NCBI GenBank assembly: GCA_015069565.1 | Contig: SVIJ01000006.1 | Coordinates: forward strand, 1-43,645 | From: Clostridiales bacterium | GTDB lineage: Bacteria > Bacillota > Clostridia > Christensenellales > Borkfalkiaceae | DNA: 43,645 bases | Direction of reading: 5' to 3' | Part shown: positions 1-10,000 of the stretch, piece after piece | Numbering within the stretch: the stretch's first letter is position 1 | Layout: the number at the start of each line of letters is the position of its first letter | Notes under the pieces: model-generated | Told to the model about the DNA's origin: nothing | Databases searched by the model: none | What the model saw: only the letters and a program-made list of their open reading frames with translations | Made by a program: the position numbers and the translations under genes

Positions 1-1225
1 GTTCGGTGAACGCAGGGTTCGAAGGCTTGCGCTTTGCCAAGGGCGAGTTTTCCACGGGGTAATCGTAGATGATGGTGGGCTGAATGAGCTTGTCTTCTAC
101 GAACGCGTCGAAGAACTCAATCAAGACATGCCCCTTGGTTGCGGCTTCACCTTGCTCTAATTCCAAGCCCTTTTCCTTCGCCACCGCGCGTGCGTCAGCG
201 TCGGTTGCCCAGTCGTTATAATCCACGCCTGCGTACTTTTTCACCGCTTCTACCATGGTCATTCTCGTCCATTCACCCATGTGAATTTCCGTGCCCTGAT
301 AGGTGATATCGAGCGTTCCGCAAACCTTCAACGTGACCGTCTTGTACAGGTCTTCAATCAAGTTCATCATGTCGATATAATCGCTGTACGCTTGGTACAT
401 TTCGATGCTGGTGAACTCGGGGTTATGGAACGCGTCCATACCTTCATTGCGGAAGATTCTACCCACTTCGTACACTCTATCCAAACCGCCGACGATCAAA
501 CGCTTCAAGAAAAGCTCCGTTTCGACACGCATGTACATATCCAAATCGAGCGCGTTGTGGTGGGTCTTGAAAGGACGCGCGTCTGCGCCGATTTCCAAGG
601 TCAAGAGAGTGGGGGTATCCACTTCCAAATATCCCATACCGTCCAAGTACGCGCGGATTTCCTTCAAGATTTGCGAACGCACGCGGAAGGTCTTCTTCAC
701 GTCGTCGTTCATAATTAAATCCAAGTGACGAAGGCGGTACTTCAAATCCTGATTTTGCAAGCCGTTGTATTTTTCAGGCAGGGGCAACAGGGATTTGGTG
801 AGCATAATCATCTCGGTCACGTGTATGGAAATTTCGCCCGTTTGCGTTTTGAATACCGTACCCTTTACGCCGACGATATCGCCGATATCGTAGTCCTTTT
901 TGTAGGACGCATAATTCTCTTCGCCAAGGTCGTTGCGGGTGACGTACAGCTGAATGCTGCCGCTCTTATCCGCGATATGCGAGAAGGACGCCTTGCCCAT
1001 GATTCTTCTGGACATCATACGCCCTGCGATGGAAACCACCTTGCCTTCGTACGTTTCAAAGTCCGCTTTGATGGCAGCGGAATCCGCGTTCACGTCGTAC
1101 TTGACCTGTTCGTAAGGGTTCTTCCCTTCCGAAACGAGCTTTTGCAGCTTTTCACGACGAATTCTCGCCTGCTCGATGAGTTGTTCTTCTTCCTTTGCTT
1201 CTACGTTTACGTTATTTTCTTGCAT
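1..1225 (-). CDS. lysS: Lysyl-tRNA synthetase, class II (C-terminus beyond window edge)
   Basis: Reverse-strand reading frame starts at 1225 (MQENNVNVEAKEEEQLIEQARIRREKLQKLVSEGKNPYEQVKYDVNADSAAIK...), the LysRS N-terminal OB-domain pattern; adjacent to greA. Confidence 0.9.
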   Translation of the reverse strand, partial: MQENNVNVEAKEEEQLIEQARIRREKLQKLVSEGKNPYEQVKYDVNADSAAIKADFETYEGKVVSIAGRMMSRRIMGKASFSHIADKSGSIQLYVTRNDLGEENYASYKKDYDIGDIVGVKGTVFKTQTGEISIHVTEMIMLTKSLLPLPEKYNGLQNQDLKYRLRHLDLIMNDDVKKTFRVRSQILKEIRAYLDGMGYLEVDTPTLLTLEIGADARPFKTHHNALDLDMYMRVETELFLKRLIVGGLDRVYEVGRIFRNEGMDAFHNPEFTSIEMYQAYSDYIDMMNLIEDLYKTVTLKVCGTLDITYQGTEIHMGEWTRMTMVEAVKKYAGVDYNDWATDADARAVAKEKGLELEQGEAATKGHVLIEFFDAFVEDKLIQPTIIYDYPVENSPLAKRKPSNPAFTE

Positions 1226-1285
1226 CGTACTTCTCCAAAAACCGTAAATTTAATCAAGTGAGAGTCGAACTCGTTAGGCTAAGCC

Positions 1286-1810
1286 TTATGCCAGCTCGAT
1301 CTTCTTGACAATGAGCACCGTTTCCATGCCGTTGGGCAAATGAATGATTGCTCGATCGCCAACCTTATGTCCAAACAAAGACATGCCCATGGGGGATTCG
1401 TTCGAAATCTTGTTTTCTTCGATGTTTGCATCCTTCGAGCCCGTGATTTCGTACTCTTCTTCTTCGTCCCATTCTTCGTCGTAGACGGTCACGCGCACCC
1501 CAAAGGTCACGAAATCGACGTCCGCAGGGGGCATACCGTAGATAGCGCTGTTTTTGAGCTTGTATTCAAGTTCAAAAATCTCGCCTTCGTTGCTAGCCTG
1601 TTCGTTTCTTGCCGCGTCGTACTCCGCATTCTCCGAAAGGTCGCCGTGGCTTCTCGCTTCCGCGATTCTCGCCACGATCTCGTCACGTTTTTCCGTTTGT
1701 AAATACTTCAAGTACGCCTTCGCTTCTTCATATCCTTCTCTGGACATGTACACCTTCTCGCTGTCAATTTCCGCCAACGCGCCGCTTTCCGTATAATACA
1801 TCTTTGCCAT
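1286..1810 (-). CDS. greA: Transcription elongation factor GreA
   Basis: 174 aa; EARSHGDLSENAEYDAARNEQ...GEIFELEYKL and a C-terminal FKBP-like ISNESPMGMSLFGHKVGD. Confidence 0.95.
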   Translation of the reverse strand: MAKMYYTESGALAEIDSEKVYMSREGYEEAKAYLKYLQTEKRDEIVARIAEARSHGDLSENAEYDAARNEQASNEGEIFELEYKLKNSAIYGMPPADVDFVTFGVRVTVYDEEWDEEEEYEITGSKDANIEENKISNESPMGMSLFGHKVGDRAIIHLPNGMETVLIVKKIELA

Positions 1811-2033
1811 CTTTTCTCCATCTCCTTTATTCTATCTCTTGTTTCCCAACAAGACGCAAAAATACCACCGCGACCAAAGAACAGTCACGGTGATTTCGCT
1901 TATCTTGGTTTTATTATACCCGTTTTCCAAAAGCTTGTCAATGAATTTCTATCCGCTTTCCATAGGAAAAACTTTCTTTTTAGCACTTTTTTTGGGTTTT
2001 TTGGTCACTCTATACCTTCCGCCTGCAACGCAA

Positions 2034-3203
2034 TCAGCGCAGACTTTTCATAAACGCGTCCATTCGCTCGAACGCTTCGTTGAGCTGCGACATTCCCGTT
2101 GCGTACGAAAGACGGACGTTGCTCGCCCCGAACGACCCAAACGCCGTCCCGGGAACAACCGCCACCTTTTCCTGCTTTAAGAGCGCTTCCGCAAACGTTT
2201 CGCTGTCCAAGCCCGTCGATTTTACGGACGGAAAGGCGTAGAACGCGCCGCGCGGCTCAAAGCACTCCAAGCCGATGTCGGAAAGGGAGCTCAACACAAA
2301 TCTACGCCGCTTATCGTAGGCGTCGCGCATCTCTTCCACCGCCGAGAAACCGTCGGAAAGACCGTCCGTCAACGCTTCCATCCCTGCATACTGCGAAGTA
2401 ATGGGGGCGCAAAGCATCGCGTACTGGTGAATCTTGAACATCGCGTCGTCGATTTCCGCAGGCGCGCAGACGTACCCCAAACGCCAGCCTGTCATCGCGA
2501 ACGCCTTGGAAAAGCCGCTCACGTACACGGTACGCTCCTTCATGCCAGGCAGGGACGCGATGGACGCGTGTTTTCTGCCGTAGGTGAGCTCCGCATAAAT
2601 CTCGTCGGTGATCACGAGCAGGTCGTGCTTGATGATTACAGCCGCAATTTCTTCGAGCTGTTCCTTGGTCATAATTCCACCCGTCGGGTTGTTCGGGTAC
2701 GTCAAAATGATTGCCTTCGTCTTGGGCGAAACCGCCTTTTCGATGGCGTCCGCGCGGACGATAAACCCATCTTCTTCCTTACATTCCACAGGCACGGCAA
2801 CCCCGTCGGACATACTCACGAGCGGCGCATACGAAACGTATGCAGGGTCGGGCACAAGGATTTCTTCTCCGCGCTCCACGCAAGCGCGCAGAGCAAGGTC
2901 GATGGCTTCGCTGCCGCCCACCGTCACGATGATGTGCTTAGGGTCGTATTTGAGCCCGAAGCGTTCGTCCAAGTAGCGAGAAATGAGCTCCAAAAGCTTG
3001 GGCAAACCACGGTTGCCCGTATACTGCGTATAGCCGCGTTGCAGGGAAGTGATCGCCGCCGAGCGCACTCTCCACGGCGTGACGAAATCGGGCTCGCCCA
3101 CACCGAGTGAAATCGCCCCTTCCGTTTCCCTGACGATATCGAAAAACTTACGGATACCGCTCGGCTTTAACACTTTTGATTTTTCGTTGATAAAACTACG
3201 CAT
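2034..3203 (-). CDS. PLP-dependent aminotransferase, class I/II
   Basis: 389 aa; YPNNPTGG, SGFSKAFAMTGWRLGY (PLP lysine), NVRLSYATG. Confidence 0.93.
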   Translation of the reverse strand: MRSFINEKSKVLKPSGIRKFFDIVRETEGAISLGVGEPDFVTPWRVRSAAITSLQRGYTQYTGNRGLPKLLELISRYLDERFGLKYDPKHIIVTVGGSEAIDLALRACVERGEEILVPDPAYVSYAPLVSMSDGVAVPVECKEEDGFIVRADAIEKAVSPKTKAIILTYPNNPTGGIMTKEQLEEIAAVIIKHDLLVITDEIYAELTYGRKHASIASLPGMKERTVYVSGFSKAFAMTGWRLGYVCAPAEIDDAMFKIHQYAMLCAPITSQYAGMEALTDGLSDGFSAVEEMRDAYDKRRRFVLSSLSDIGLECFEPRGAFYAFPSVKSTGLDSETFAEALLKQEKVAVVPGTAFGSFGASNVRLSYATGMSQLNEAFERMDAFMKSLR

Positions 3204-3256
3204 AATACACCTAAAACGGTGGCTTTTTTACAAAAACAAGCCACCCATGTACGAGT

Positions 3257-3745
3257 TTACGCCTGAATGGAAATCCGTCTATCCTGTTCGGATTCCGTGC
3301 AAACGCCTTCGAGCTTATACTTTTTCAAGATAAAGTGGGTCGCGGTGGAAATCACGCCGCTAAACGTGGAAATTCTCTCGGAAACAAACCGAGCCACCTT
3401 TTGCAAAGACGCGTCTTCGATGAACACGGCAAGGTCGTAAGCGCCGCTCATAAGGTACACACCCTTTACTTCGGGGAACGCCGCAATCTGCTTCGCAATC
3501 CCGTCGAAGCCTTCCACGCTCGTGGGGGTGACCTTGACTTCAATCAACGCTTCCACCAGCGTTTCGTCCGTCTTTTCACCATTGACGATGGCGGTGTATT
3601 TGACAATCGCGCCCGATTTTTCCAAGCCGTCAATGCACGCCTTCACTTCCTGTTCGTCCGCGCCGACCGCCGCCGCCACCTGCTTTGCAGAAAGCCGCGC
3701 GTCACTCTTCAAAACTTCCAAAACGTCTTTTTCTAATCTTTTCAT
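3257..3745 (-). CDS. Lrp/AsnC-family transcriptional regulator
   Basis: 162 aa; N-terminal HTH (LKSDARLSAKQVAAAVGADEQEVKACIDGLEKSGAIVKYTAIVN) plus an AsnC ligand domain; next to the aminotransferase. Confidence 0.9.
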   Translation of the reverse strand: MKRLEKDVLEVLKSDARLSAKQVAAAVGADEQEVKACIDGLEKSGAIVKYTAIVNGEKTDETLVEALIEVKVTPTSVEGFDGIAKQIAAFPEVKGVYLMSGAYDLAVFIEDASLQKVARFVSERISTFSGVISTATHFILKKYKLEGVCTESEQDRRISIQA

Positions 3746-3831
3746 TTTCTTTCTCCGTTAGCCGATTTTACCGAATTCAACCAGCCTTAATGTTATTCGT
3801 CTTAGGGCGTTTGCGCCCTTGTAGTAGGTTT

Positions 3832-4098
3832 CTAAAACAGGTTTTCTAAAAATAAGTGGTCGAAGGAAATACTCTCGACGAAGTCGCTGGCGATAAACTT
3901 CACGTGGTTGAACTTCGCGAAGTTGAAAATATGCGCCTTGACCAGCACGGGAGTGGGTACGTCGAGCGCGGTACAAATCTCGGAAATATACTCGAAAAAT
4001 TTTGAATATACAAGCTCGTCGTTGCGTTCGTAAACGTACTGCTTTTTAATTTTGCCGTCCACCATCACCTTTGCCCAAATCTTCATAATGCCGTCCAA
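3832..4098 (-). CDS. Small conserved-looking hypothetical protein
   Basis: 88-aa ORF (alternative start MKIWAKVMVDG at 4086); no family recognised with certainty. Confidence 0.6.
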   Translation of the reverse strand: MDGIMKIWAKVMVDGKIKKQYVYERNDELVYSKFFEYISEICTALDVPTPVLVKAHIFNFAKFNHVKFIASDFVESISFDHLFLENLF

Positions 4099-4172
4099 GT
4101 TTTCGTAATACTGTTATTATACACAAAACGCCCCAAAAAATCAACGCGAAAACAGGTTAAAATCCAAAGATT

Positions 4173-5321
4173 TTACTTTCCAAACATGATTTTTTCGCTA
4201 TCGAACATTTTTGTCAGCGCCCACATCAAGAGCCCCGCGGTCACAAGGTTGACCAAAACAGTGATAATCACGAACAACGGTTGCGTAGCCATCGAGAATA
4301 CGCCGCCAAGCGCCGCCGCGCTGTTCAAAAGGGGAATACAGAAGAAATACCACTCGTTCATCGGCAGGAAGAAAGTCGCAAAAGCCGAGAGCATCACCAA
4401 AATCATTACAGGCGAAATCATCCCCGTCGCTTCCTTGACGTTCTTTGCCCAAGCGGAGAGCATGGACACGAGCGCAACCATCACCAGCACAGAAGAAAGG
4501 ACGATACCGAGCAGGGAAGCAAGCTCCCCGACCCCGTAGCCGAGCGCGTCGAAGGAAATATTTTCCTGCCCGATGAGCTTCGGCAGGGCGAGTATCACGC
4601 CCGTACAGCTACAAATCCCGCTCAAAAGAGCGATGACGGAAAGGGAAAGCACCTTGCCTGCGGCAATATAGCTCCGCTTGACGGGGGTGACGAGCATCGT
4701 TGCAAACGAGCCGCGTTCCTTTTCGCCTGCAATCGACTCGGGCGCAACGGCGATACAGCCTGTCATAAGCATCACCAGCACGAGCATCGGGCCAATCATG
4801 GAAACCATCATCGCGGACAAATCCGCTTCGGTCGCGACGTCCTGCGGCACAAGCAGGAAATTCGGCGCGCCGTACTGCACGGACGAGAGTGCGGCTGTCA
4901 AGTACTCCGCCGCCATCGAAGACGTCGTTTCCGCAGAGTTTGCATACAGCTTCACTTCCTGCAATTCACCGCCTAAGCCCCCGATAACAAAGTCGTTAGG
5001 GAATACCAGGTACGCGTCCAACGCTCCGTCCTTGACCTTTTGTTCCCCGTCTTCCACGGGCGCGGAAACGCTTTCTATATCGAAATCCCCATAGGGGGAA
5101 AGAGCTTCTTCCGTCAGCCACGCAGGGGCGTTCACCACGCAAACGCGGTAGGTGTAATCTTCGCTCGGCAGCATCGCGTCCATCAGCGTTCCACCCAAAA
5201 ACGAATAGATAACGTAAATCAGCACCCCAGGCAAAAACAGGGACATCAGCATTCGCTTATCCTTGAAAAAGCGAGAGAACTCTTTTTTTGCAATCGTCCA
5301 AATCGTCGAAAACTTTTTCAT
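4173..5321 (-). CDS. ABC-2 type transporter permease (NatB-like)
   Basis: 382 aa with an N-terminal TM, large extracytoplasmic domain, then a TM bundle (ESIAGEKERGSFATMLVTPVKRSYIAAGK); overlaps the ATPase ORF. Confidence 0.88.
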   Translation of the reverse strand: MKKFSTIWTIAKKEFSRFFKDKRMLMSLFLPGVLIYVIYSFLGGTLMDAMLPSEDYTYRVCVVNAPAWLTEEALSPYGDFDIESVSAPVEDGEQKVKDGALDAYLVFPNDFVIGGLGGELQEVKLYANSAETTSSMAAEYLTAALSSVQYGAPNFLLVPQDVATEADLSAMMVSMIGPMLVLVMLMTGCIAVAPESIAGEKERGSFATMLVTPVKRSYIAAGKVLSLSVIALLSGICSCTGVILALPKLIGQENISFDALGYGVGELASLLGIVLSSVLVMVALVSMLSAWAKNVKEATGMISPVMILVMLSAFATFFLPMNEWYFFCIPLLNSAAALGGVFSMATQPLFVIITVLVNLVTAGLLMWALTKMFDSEKIMFGK

Positions 5322-6097
5322 ACGCCGTCCCCCTTTACCGCTTGGTATAAATCAAAGAAAACGTCTTCAAGATTTTTCTCGGCGGTCAATTCCTTGACGT
5401 CCCCTTCGAGCGCCATTTTCCCGTCGATAATCACGCCCACGCGGTCGCAAATCTTTTCCACGAGCGAGAAGATGTGGGTGGAAAGCAAAATGGTCTTTCC
5501 GCGCGCTTTGAGCTCTAATAGGAAATCGGTCACCGCCTTTGCCGTCAGTACGTCGAGCCCGTTGGTTGGCTCGTCGAAGATGATAAGCTCAGGGTCGTGC
5601 ACCAAGGAAATCGCAATGCTCACCTTTTGCTTCATACCCGTGGAAAGCTCCCCGATTTTCGTTTCGCAAAAATCGGAAATCCCAAACCTATCGAACAGCT
5701 CTTTTTTGCGTTCGTCGCGTACATGGGTGGGTACGTTTTGTAATTCGCTGAAAAAATCGAAGAGATAATTCGGGGTGAAAAACTCGTCGGGGCGAAGCTC
5801 GCTCGTCAAAAAGCCGAGCTTTTCGCGCACTTTGTCGGGCTCGCTCACAACGCTGTGACCGTCAATCACCGCATCCCCTTCGTTCGGTTTAATCAACGTG
5901 GATAAAATCCGCAGGGTCGTCGTCTTGCCTGCGCCGTTCGGCCCAAGCAGACCGTAAATTTCCCCACGCCGCACCGAAAAGGAAAGTCCGTCAACCGCCA
6001 CCCTCTTTTGCACCTTCGTCTTTTCAAGCCGTTGTTGTTTCTTGGAAAGCGTAAACTCTTTTTTCAAGCCGCTTGCCTGCAAAATATTCTCTTGCAT
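5318..6097 (-). CDS. ABC transporter ATP-binding protein (NatA-like)
   Basis: Walker A GPNGAGKTT, signature LSTGMKQKV, Walker B LIIFDEPTNGLD; start MQENILQASG preceded by AAAGGAG (the ORF track starts upstream at 6139). Confidence 0.92.
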   Translation of the reverse strand: MQENILQASGLKKEFTLSKKQQRLEKTKVQKRVAVDGLSFSVRRGEIYGLLGPNGAGKTTTLRILSTLIKPNEGDAVIDGHSVVSEPDKVREKLGFLTSELRPDEFFTPNYLFDFFSELQNVPTHVRDERKKELFDRFGISDFCETKIGELSTGMKQKVSIAISLVHDPELIIFDEPTNGLDVLTAKAVTDFLLELKARGKTILLSTHIFSLVEKICDRVGVIIDGKMALEGDVKELTAEKNLEDVFFDLYQAVKGDGV

Positions 6098-6303
6098 AGA
6101 ACGTTTGCTCCTTTTATTTGTTCTTATATAGTATAGCATATTCCTTTCATTTCGTCAATATAATGGTGTATACGAAGCGTGGAACTTTTCAAAACAGGTT
6201 TTTATAGGTTTTTAAGATACGGGATTTTCGACACAAACAGTCACCCTTCTCCAAAACCCCTGTTTTATTGCCACCAAAACTTTGCTACCATGGAGTAGAC
6301 CGA

Positions 6304-7095
6304 ATGCAGATTCTCTTTTTCCGTCACAAAAAACCACCGACAAAAGCGCGCAGAACGCTGCGGACGGCGGCAGTTGCCTTTGCCGTATGGCTGACGGCGT
6401 TTTTCGCCCTGTACTTTACTTTGCATTCCCCGAACGCGCTCGCCGCGTCGGAGCGAAAGCTGCCCATCTACTCGGTGGAGCAGACGGAAAAGAAAATCGC
6501 CATTTCCTTTGATTGCGCGTGGGGGGTGGAATACACGGACAAAATCCTATCCGAGCTCGATCGACACGGCATAAAATGCACTTGGTTTGCCGTCGAGTTT
6601 TGGGTGGAAAAGTACCCCGAGTACGCAAAAAAGATTATACAAAAGGGTCACGAGCTTGGCACGCACAGCAAAACGCACCCTTATATGAGCAAGCTAAGTG
6701 GGGGGCAGGTACGCGATGAACTCAATTCTTCGTGTAAAAAGATTGAAGAAGTGACGGGAGTAAAGCCCACTCTTTTTCGTCCCCCCTACGGCGATTATAA
6801 CAACCAGCTCATCGAGATTGCAAACGAGCTTTCTCTCTACACCATTCAATGGGACGTAGACAGCTTGGACTGGAAAAACCTTTCCGCCACCGAGCTTTCC
6901 CTGCGCGTTATCAACGGCGTGAAGGAAGGGAGCATCATCCTTTGCCACAACAACGGACTGCACACCGCCGAAGCCCTGCCGATGATTTTTTCCACTCTAC
7001 AAAATCGCGGCTACACCTTTGTTCCCATCGGGGAGCTAATCTACAAAAACAACTACACAATCGACCACACAGGCAGGCAGCACCCTGCGCAATAA
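6304..7095 (+). CDS. Polysaccharide deacetylase (PdaB-like)
   Basis: N-terminal TM; KKIAISFDCAWG, GTHSKTHPYM, LFRPPYGDYN, WDVDSLDW NodB-domain motifs. Confidence 0.9.
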   Translation: MQILFFRHKKPPTKARRTLRTAAVAFAVWLTAFFALYFTLHSPNALAASERKLPIYSVEQTEKKIAISFDCAWGVEYTDKILSELDRHGIKCTWFAVEFWVEKYPEYAKKIIQKGHELGTHSKTHPYMSKLSGGQVRDELNSSCKKIEEVTGVKPTLFRPPYGDYNNQLIEIANELSLYTIQWDVDSLDWKNLSATELSLRVINGVKEGSIILCHNNGLHTAEALPMIFSTLQNRGYTFVPIGELIYKNNYTIDHTGRQHPAQ

Positions 7096-7140
7096 AAATA
7101 CTTTTGCAACGAAAAACGTATAGATGTAAGGAGTACGATT

Positions 7141-7839
7141 ATGAACTATAACAGCGAAAAGAACAACAAAGTGTACGTAAGCGGGGAAATCGTGTCGGAC
7201 GCGAGCTTTTCCCACGAAGTATTCGGAGAAGGCTTTTACGAATTTTTCGTAAAGGTGATGCGCCTTTCAGGGCAAGCGGACATCCTGCCCGTCACCGTTT
7301 CCGAACGGCTGATTACGGGCGGCGAGCTGGAAAAGGGCAAGCGCCTTTCCGCCGTCGGGCAGTTTAGAAGCTACAACAAGATTGAAAACGGCAAATCGCG
7401 ATTGATGCTCACCGTCTTTATCCGCGAGCTTATCGAAGACGATCCCGAACGCAACCCCAACAGCATTCTACTTTCGGGCTATATCTGCAAGCCGCCCGTC
7501 TACCGCACCACTCCCTTCAACCGTGAGATTGCCGACGTGCTTGTGGCGGTGAATAGGGCGTACAACAAATCGGACTATATCCCCTGCATCGCTTGGGGAC
7601 GGAACGCGCGGTTCGTCAAAACGCTTTCCGTCGGGGATAAAATCGCCGTCTCAGGCCGCATCCAAAGCCGCGAGTACCAAAAAAAGCTCTCAGACACCGA
7701 GTTCAAGACGATGACCGCCTACGAAGTGTCCGTTTCCAAGCTTGCCGCCTTTGACGATCGGGAAGATTTCGACCTAGATACCGAATTCGAGCTCTATTCC
7801 GTTCCCGAAGTGAGCGCGTCACTCGATACGGTGGTATAA
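7141..7839 (+). CDS. SSB-like protein with two OB-fold halves
   Basis: 232 aa; two internal segments (KVYVSGEI... and SILLSGYI...) with SSB-like order ...VAVNRAYNKSDYIPCIAWGRNARFVKTLSVGDKIAVSGRIQSREYQ. Confidence 0.7.
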   Translation: MNYNSEKNNKVYVSGEIVSDASFSHEVFGEGFYEFFVKVMRLSGQADILPVTVSERLITGGELEKGKRLSAVGQFRSYNKIENGKSRLMLTVFIRELIEDDPERNPNSILLSGYICKPPVYRTTPFNREIADVLVAVNRAYNKSDYIPCIAWGRNARFVKTLSVGDKIAVSGRIQSREYQKKLSDTEFKTMTAYEVSVSKLAAFDDREDFDLDTEFELYSVPEVSASLDTVV

Positions 7840-7995
7840 TATAAGTAGAAATTATAAAGGTGGCGTAAGCCGCCTTTTTTGTATGCGCCTTCCTTTGTAC
7901 ACGCGTATGGTTGACAGAAGTATAAAAATATGCTACAATACGAAAAGAAGGTTGCGATTTACGCTTCGCGCCCTAAAAAGAGAAAGGAGTGCATT

Positions 7996-8601
7996 ATGCC
8001 AAAAGAATTGCCTGAAAATTTAATATTGCTCTGCGGCGAGCTTTTAGACGAAGGCGCGCCTTGCGCAATTCGCGGCGCGGAAGACGCGGTTGCCTTTTTC
8101 ATGAAGGTCACCCTGCCAACAGGCGTGGACGTCCTGCCCGTTTTAATCCCGAAAAGCAAGGTTGACGAAACGGTGGTGAAGGGCGCAATCATATCCGTGA
8201 CAGGTCGAGTGCTTCCCGAAGAAGTGTTTGCAGGGGAAGAATATTCCCTTGTTTTGCGCGTTCTCGTAGACGAAGTGTACGCAGGGGAAACGGAGATTGT
8301 AAGCGGCGTCTTTTTGACAGGGAGCGTGCTTCGCAAGCCGTACTCTTATCCCATCGAAGGAGGCGAGAGAGCAGAACTGCAAATCGCGCTCGAAGATGAA
8401 GAAGGAAACGCCCACCCCATCCCCGTTTCCGCGCAAGGAAATGTAGTAAACAGCGCAAAAGGCTTACAGCTTGGGGACGTCGTTTCTATTTTAGGGCAGC
8501 TTCATAGCTACGAATATTTGGATTTAGACGGCGCTTCCCCTTCCCAAAAAACCGCCTATGAAGTGGAAATTCTTCACTTCACCGCTCTTCCAAAAATATA
8601 A
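7996..8601 (+). CDS. Divergent paralog of the preceding SSB-like protein
   Basis: Same layout (NLILLCGEL...GVFLTGSVLRKPYSYP...LQLGDVVSILGQLHSYEY); AAAGGAG RBS; own TTGACA-17-TACAAT promoter at 7911-7939. Confidence 0.65.
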   Translation: MPKELPENLILLCGELLDEGAPCAIRGAEDAVAFFMKVTLPTGVDVLPVLIPKSKVDETVVKGAIISVTGRVLPEEVFAGEEYSLVLRVLVDEVYAGETEIVSGVFLTGSVLRKPYSYPIEGGERAELQIALEDEEGNAHPIPVSAQGNVVNSAKGLQLGDVVSILGQLHSYEYLDLDGASPSQKTAYEVEILHFTALPKI

Positions 8602-8634
8602 GCAATATTTATATAATATTTTAATAACTAGTAT

Positions 8635-8669
8635 ACAGGTATGTGATGAAAATCATATACCTGTTTTTA
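8635..8669 (+). terminator. Intrinsic terminator after the SSB-like gene pair
   Basis: ACAGGTATGTGAT-GAAA-ATCATATACCTGT (13-bp stem with one G-U, GNRA-type loop) followed by TTTTT. Confidence 0.75.
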
Positions 8670-8896
8670 TTATAATTTACAATTATATAATATTCCTTTA
8701 ATCAATACGCATATACGCGCGCGTGAAAAAGCCGAAAATCTGCGCATTTAGTAGCGATCGCATAGGGCAAAAGCGCTTTCGCTAAAAAGAGTTTTTCTTC
8801 GACAAAGGTTGCGCCCTTAGATTTTTATTTTGCCGTTCTTATTTGCAGACAAGCCGCATATAGTAGAATACAAACACTATAAGGAGCAAGAAAAAT

Positions 8897-10000
8897 ATGG
8901 ACGAAGAAATGGAATACGCCGAAATGTTAGAAATCCCCGTATCGACGGTCAACGTGACGAAAAAGCGGGGTAGAAAACCCAAGAAAACGCAGGATTTAAA
9001 AGAAAAGGTAATCACGAAGGTGAACGATGGCGCAGATGAAAGCACCGCAAGCGCAAGGCCTAGACAAAAGCGGAGCGCCGCAAACCCCGTCAAAGAAAGC
9101 GCGCAAGCGGAAGTAAAGCCCGAAAACGCGCCCACCGCCGTGCCCACGCTCTTGCCGACGCAAGAAATACTCGAAGCACAAAGTGAAGCGCCTGCGCAAT
9201 CGGAGCTTACAACTCAAAACGACGGTTTAGAGCTTGCCTTGCAGGAAACGCAAGAGAGCGAAGTGGTAGCAGAGAGCCTGCCCGTTGCGATTCCCAGAAG
9301 AAAGAAACGCCCTTTCTTTGCGCGGCTCTTTGGCAAAAAGGAAAACGCGTGGGAATACGAGAGCGAAGAAGAGCAAGCTTCCGCATCTTCCATTCCCCCT
9401 TCCGATCCCGACGATTCCCTTCCTATCTATAACTACGACTTATGGGATAAACCCACCCCCACCGACCAAGAACGCAGGGAAAAACGCAATTCCTTGATTG
9501 TGGGGTTGGAGTTTGCCGCCTGCTTTGCGCTTTGCCTTGGCATCTTTTTGACGAACGTCTTTATGCCGAATAGCGCCATCAACACCTTCTTCCGCTCGCT
9601 TGGAAGAACGGAACAAATCGACGCGCGCACCTACGCCGATTTCACCCTTTCTTCCGTGTTTATGGAAGAAGACGCCGAGCTCACGCTTTCCGAAACAGGG
9701 GTTTTGTCCTTCCAGGAAGTAGGGTGTGTCTACCCTGCGGCTGACGGCGTTATCTCGGAACTTAGCCAAAACGCGGACGGCACTTGGACGTTGAAAATCA
9801 CCCATTCCCCTGCTTTTTCCGAAATCATTAGCGGACTTTCCTACGCGTCCTGCTCGGTTGGCTCTACCGTGAAAAGCAACGTACCTGTTGGGTACAGCGA
9901 CGGAAACGCGGTGGTGCAGGTGTCTATGTACGACAGCGGCGAGCTTCTCAACTGCTTCCACTTGACGGAGAACGGCGGCCTTGCTTGGACGGAAGAATAA
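8897..10000 (+). CDS. spoIVFA: SpoIVFA-like protein (single TM, degenerate M23/LytM-type C-terminus)
   Basis: TM at LIVGLEFAACFALCLGIFLTNVF; C-terminal VYPAADGVISEL...GNAVVQVSMYDSGELLNCFHL; immediately upstream of an M50 protease, as in spoIVFAB. Confidence 0.65.
   Translation: MDEEMEYAEMLEIPVSTVNVTKKRGRKPKKTQDLKEKVITKVNDGADESTASARPRQKRSAANPVKESAQAEVKPENAPTAVPTLLPTQEILEAQSEAPAQSELTTQNDGLELALQETQESEVVAESLPVAIPRRKKRPFFARLFGKKENAWEYESEEEQASASSIPPSDPDDSLPIYNYDLWDKPTPTDQERREKRNSLIVGLEFAACFALCLGIFLTNVFMPNSAINTFFRSLGRTEQIDARTYADFTLSSVFMEEDAELTLSETGVLSFQEVGCVYPAADGVISELSQNADGTWTLKITHSPAFSEIISGLSYASCSVGSTVKSNVPVGYSDGNAVVQVSMYDSGELLNCFHLTENGGLAWTEE

Noticed and set aside
281-1261. Plus-strand ORFs of 145, 107 and 178 aa
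   Set aside because: Shadow frames opposite lysS, which is the recognisable gene on the minus strand.
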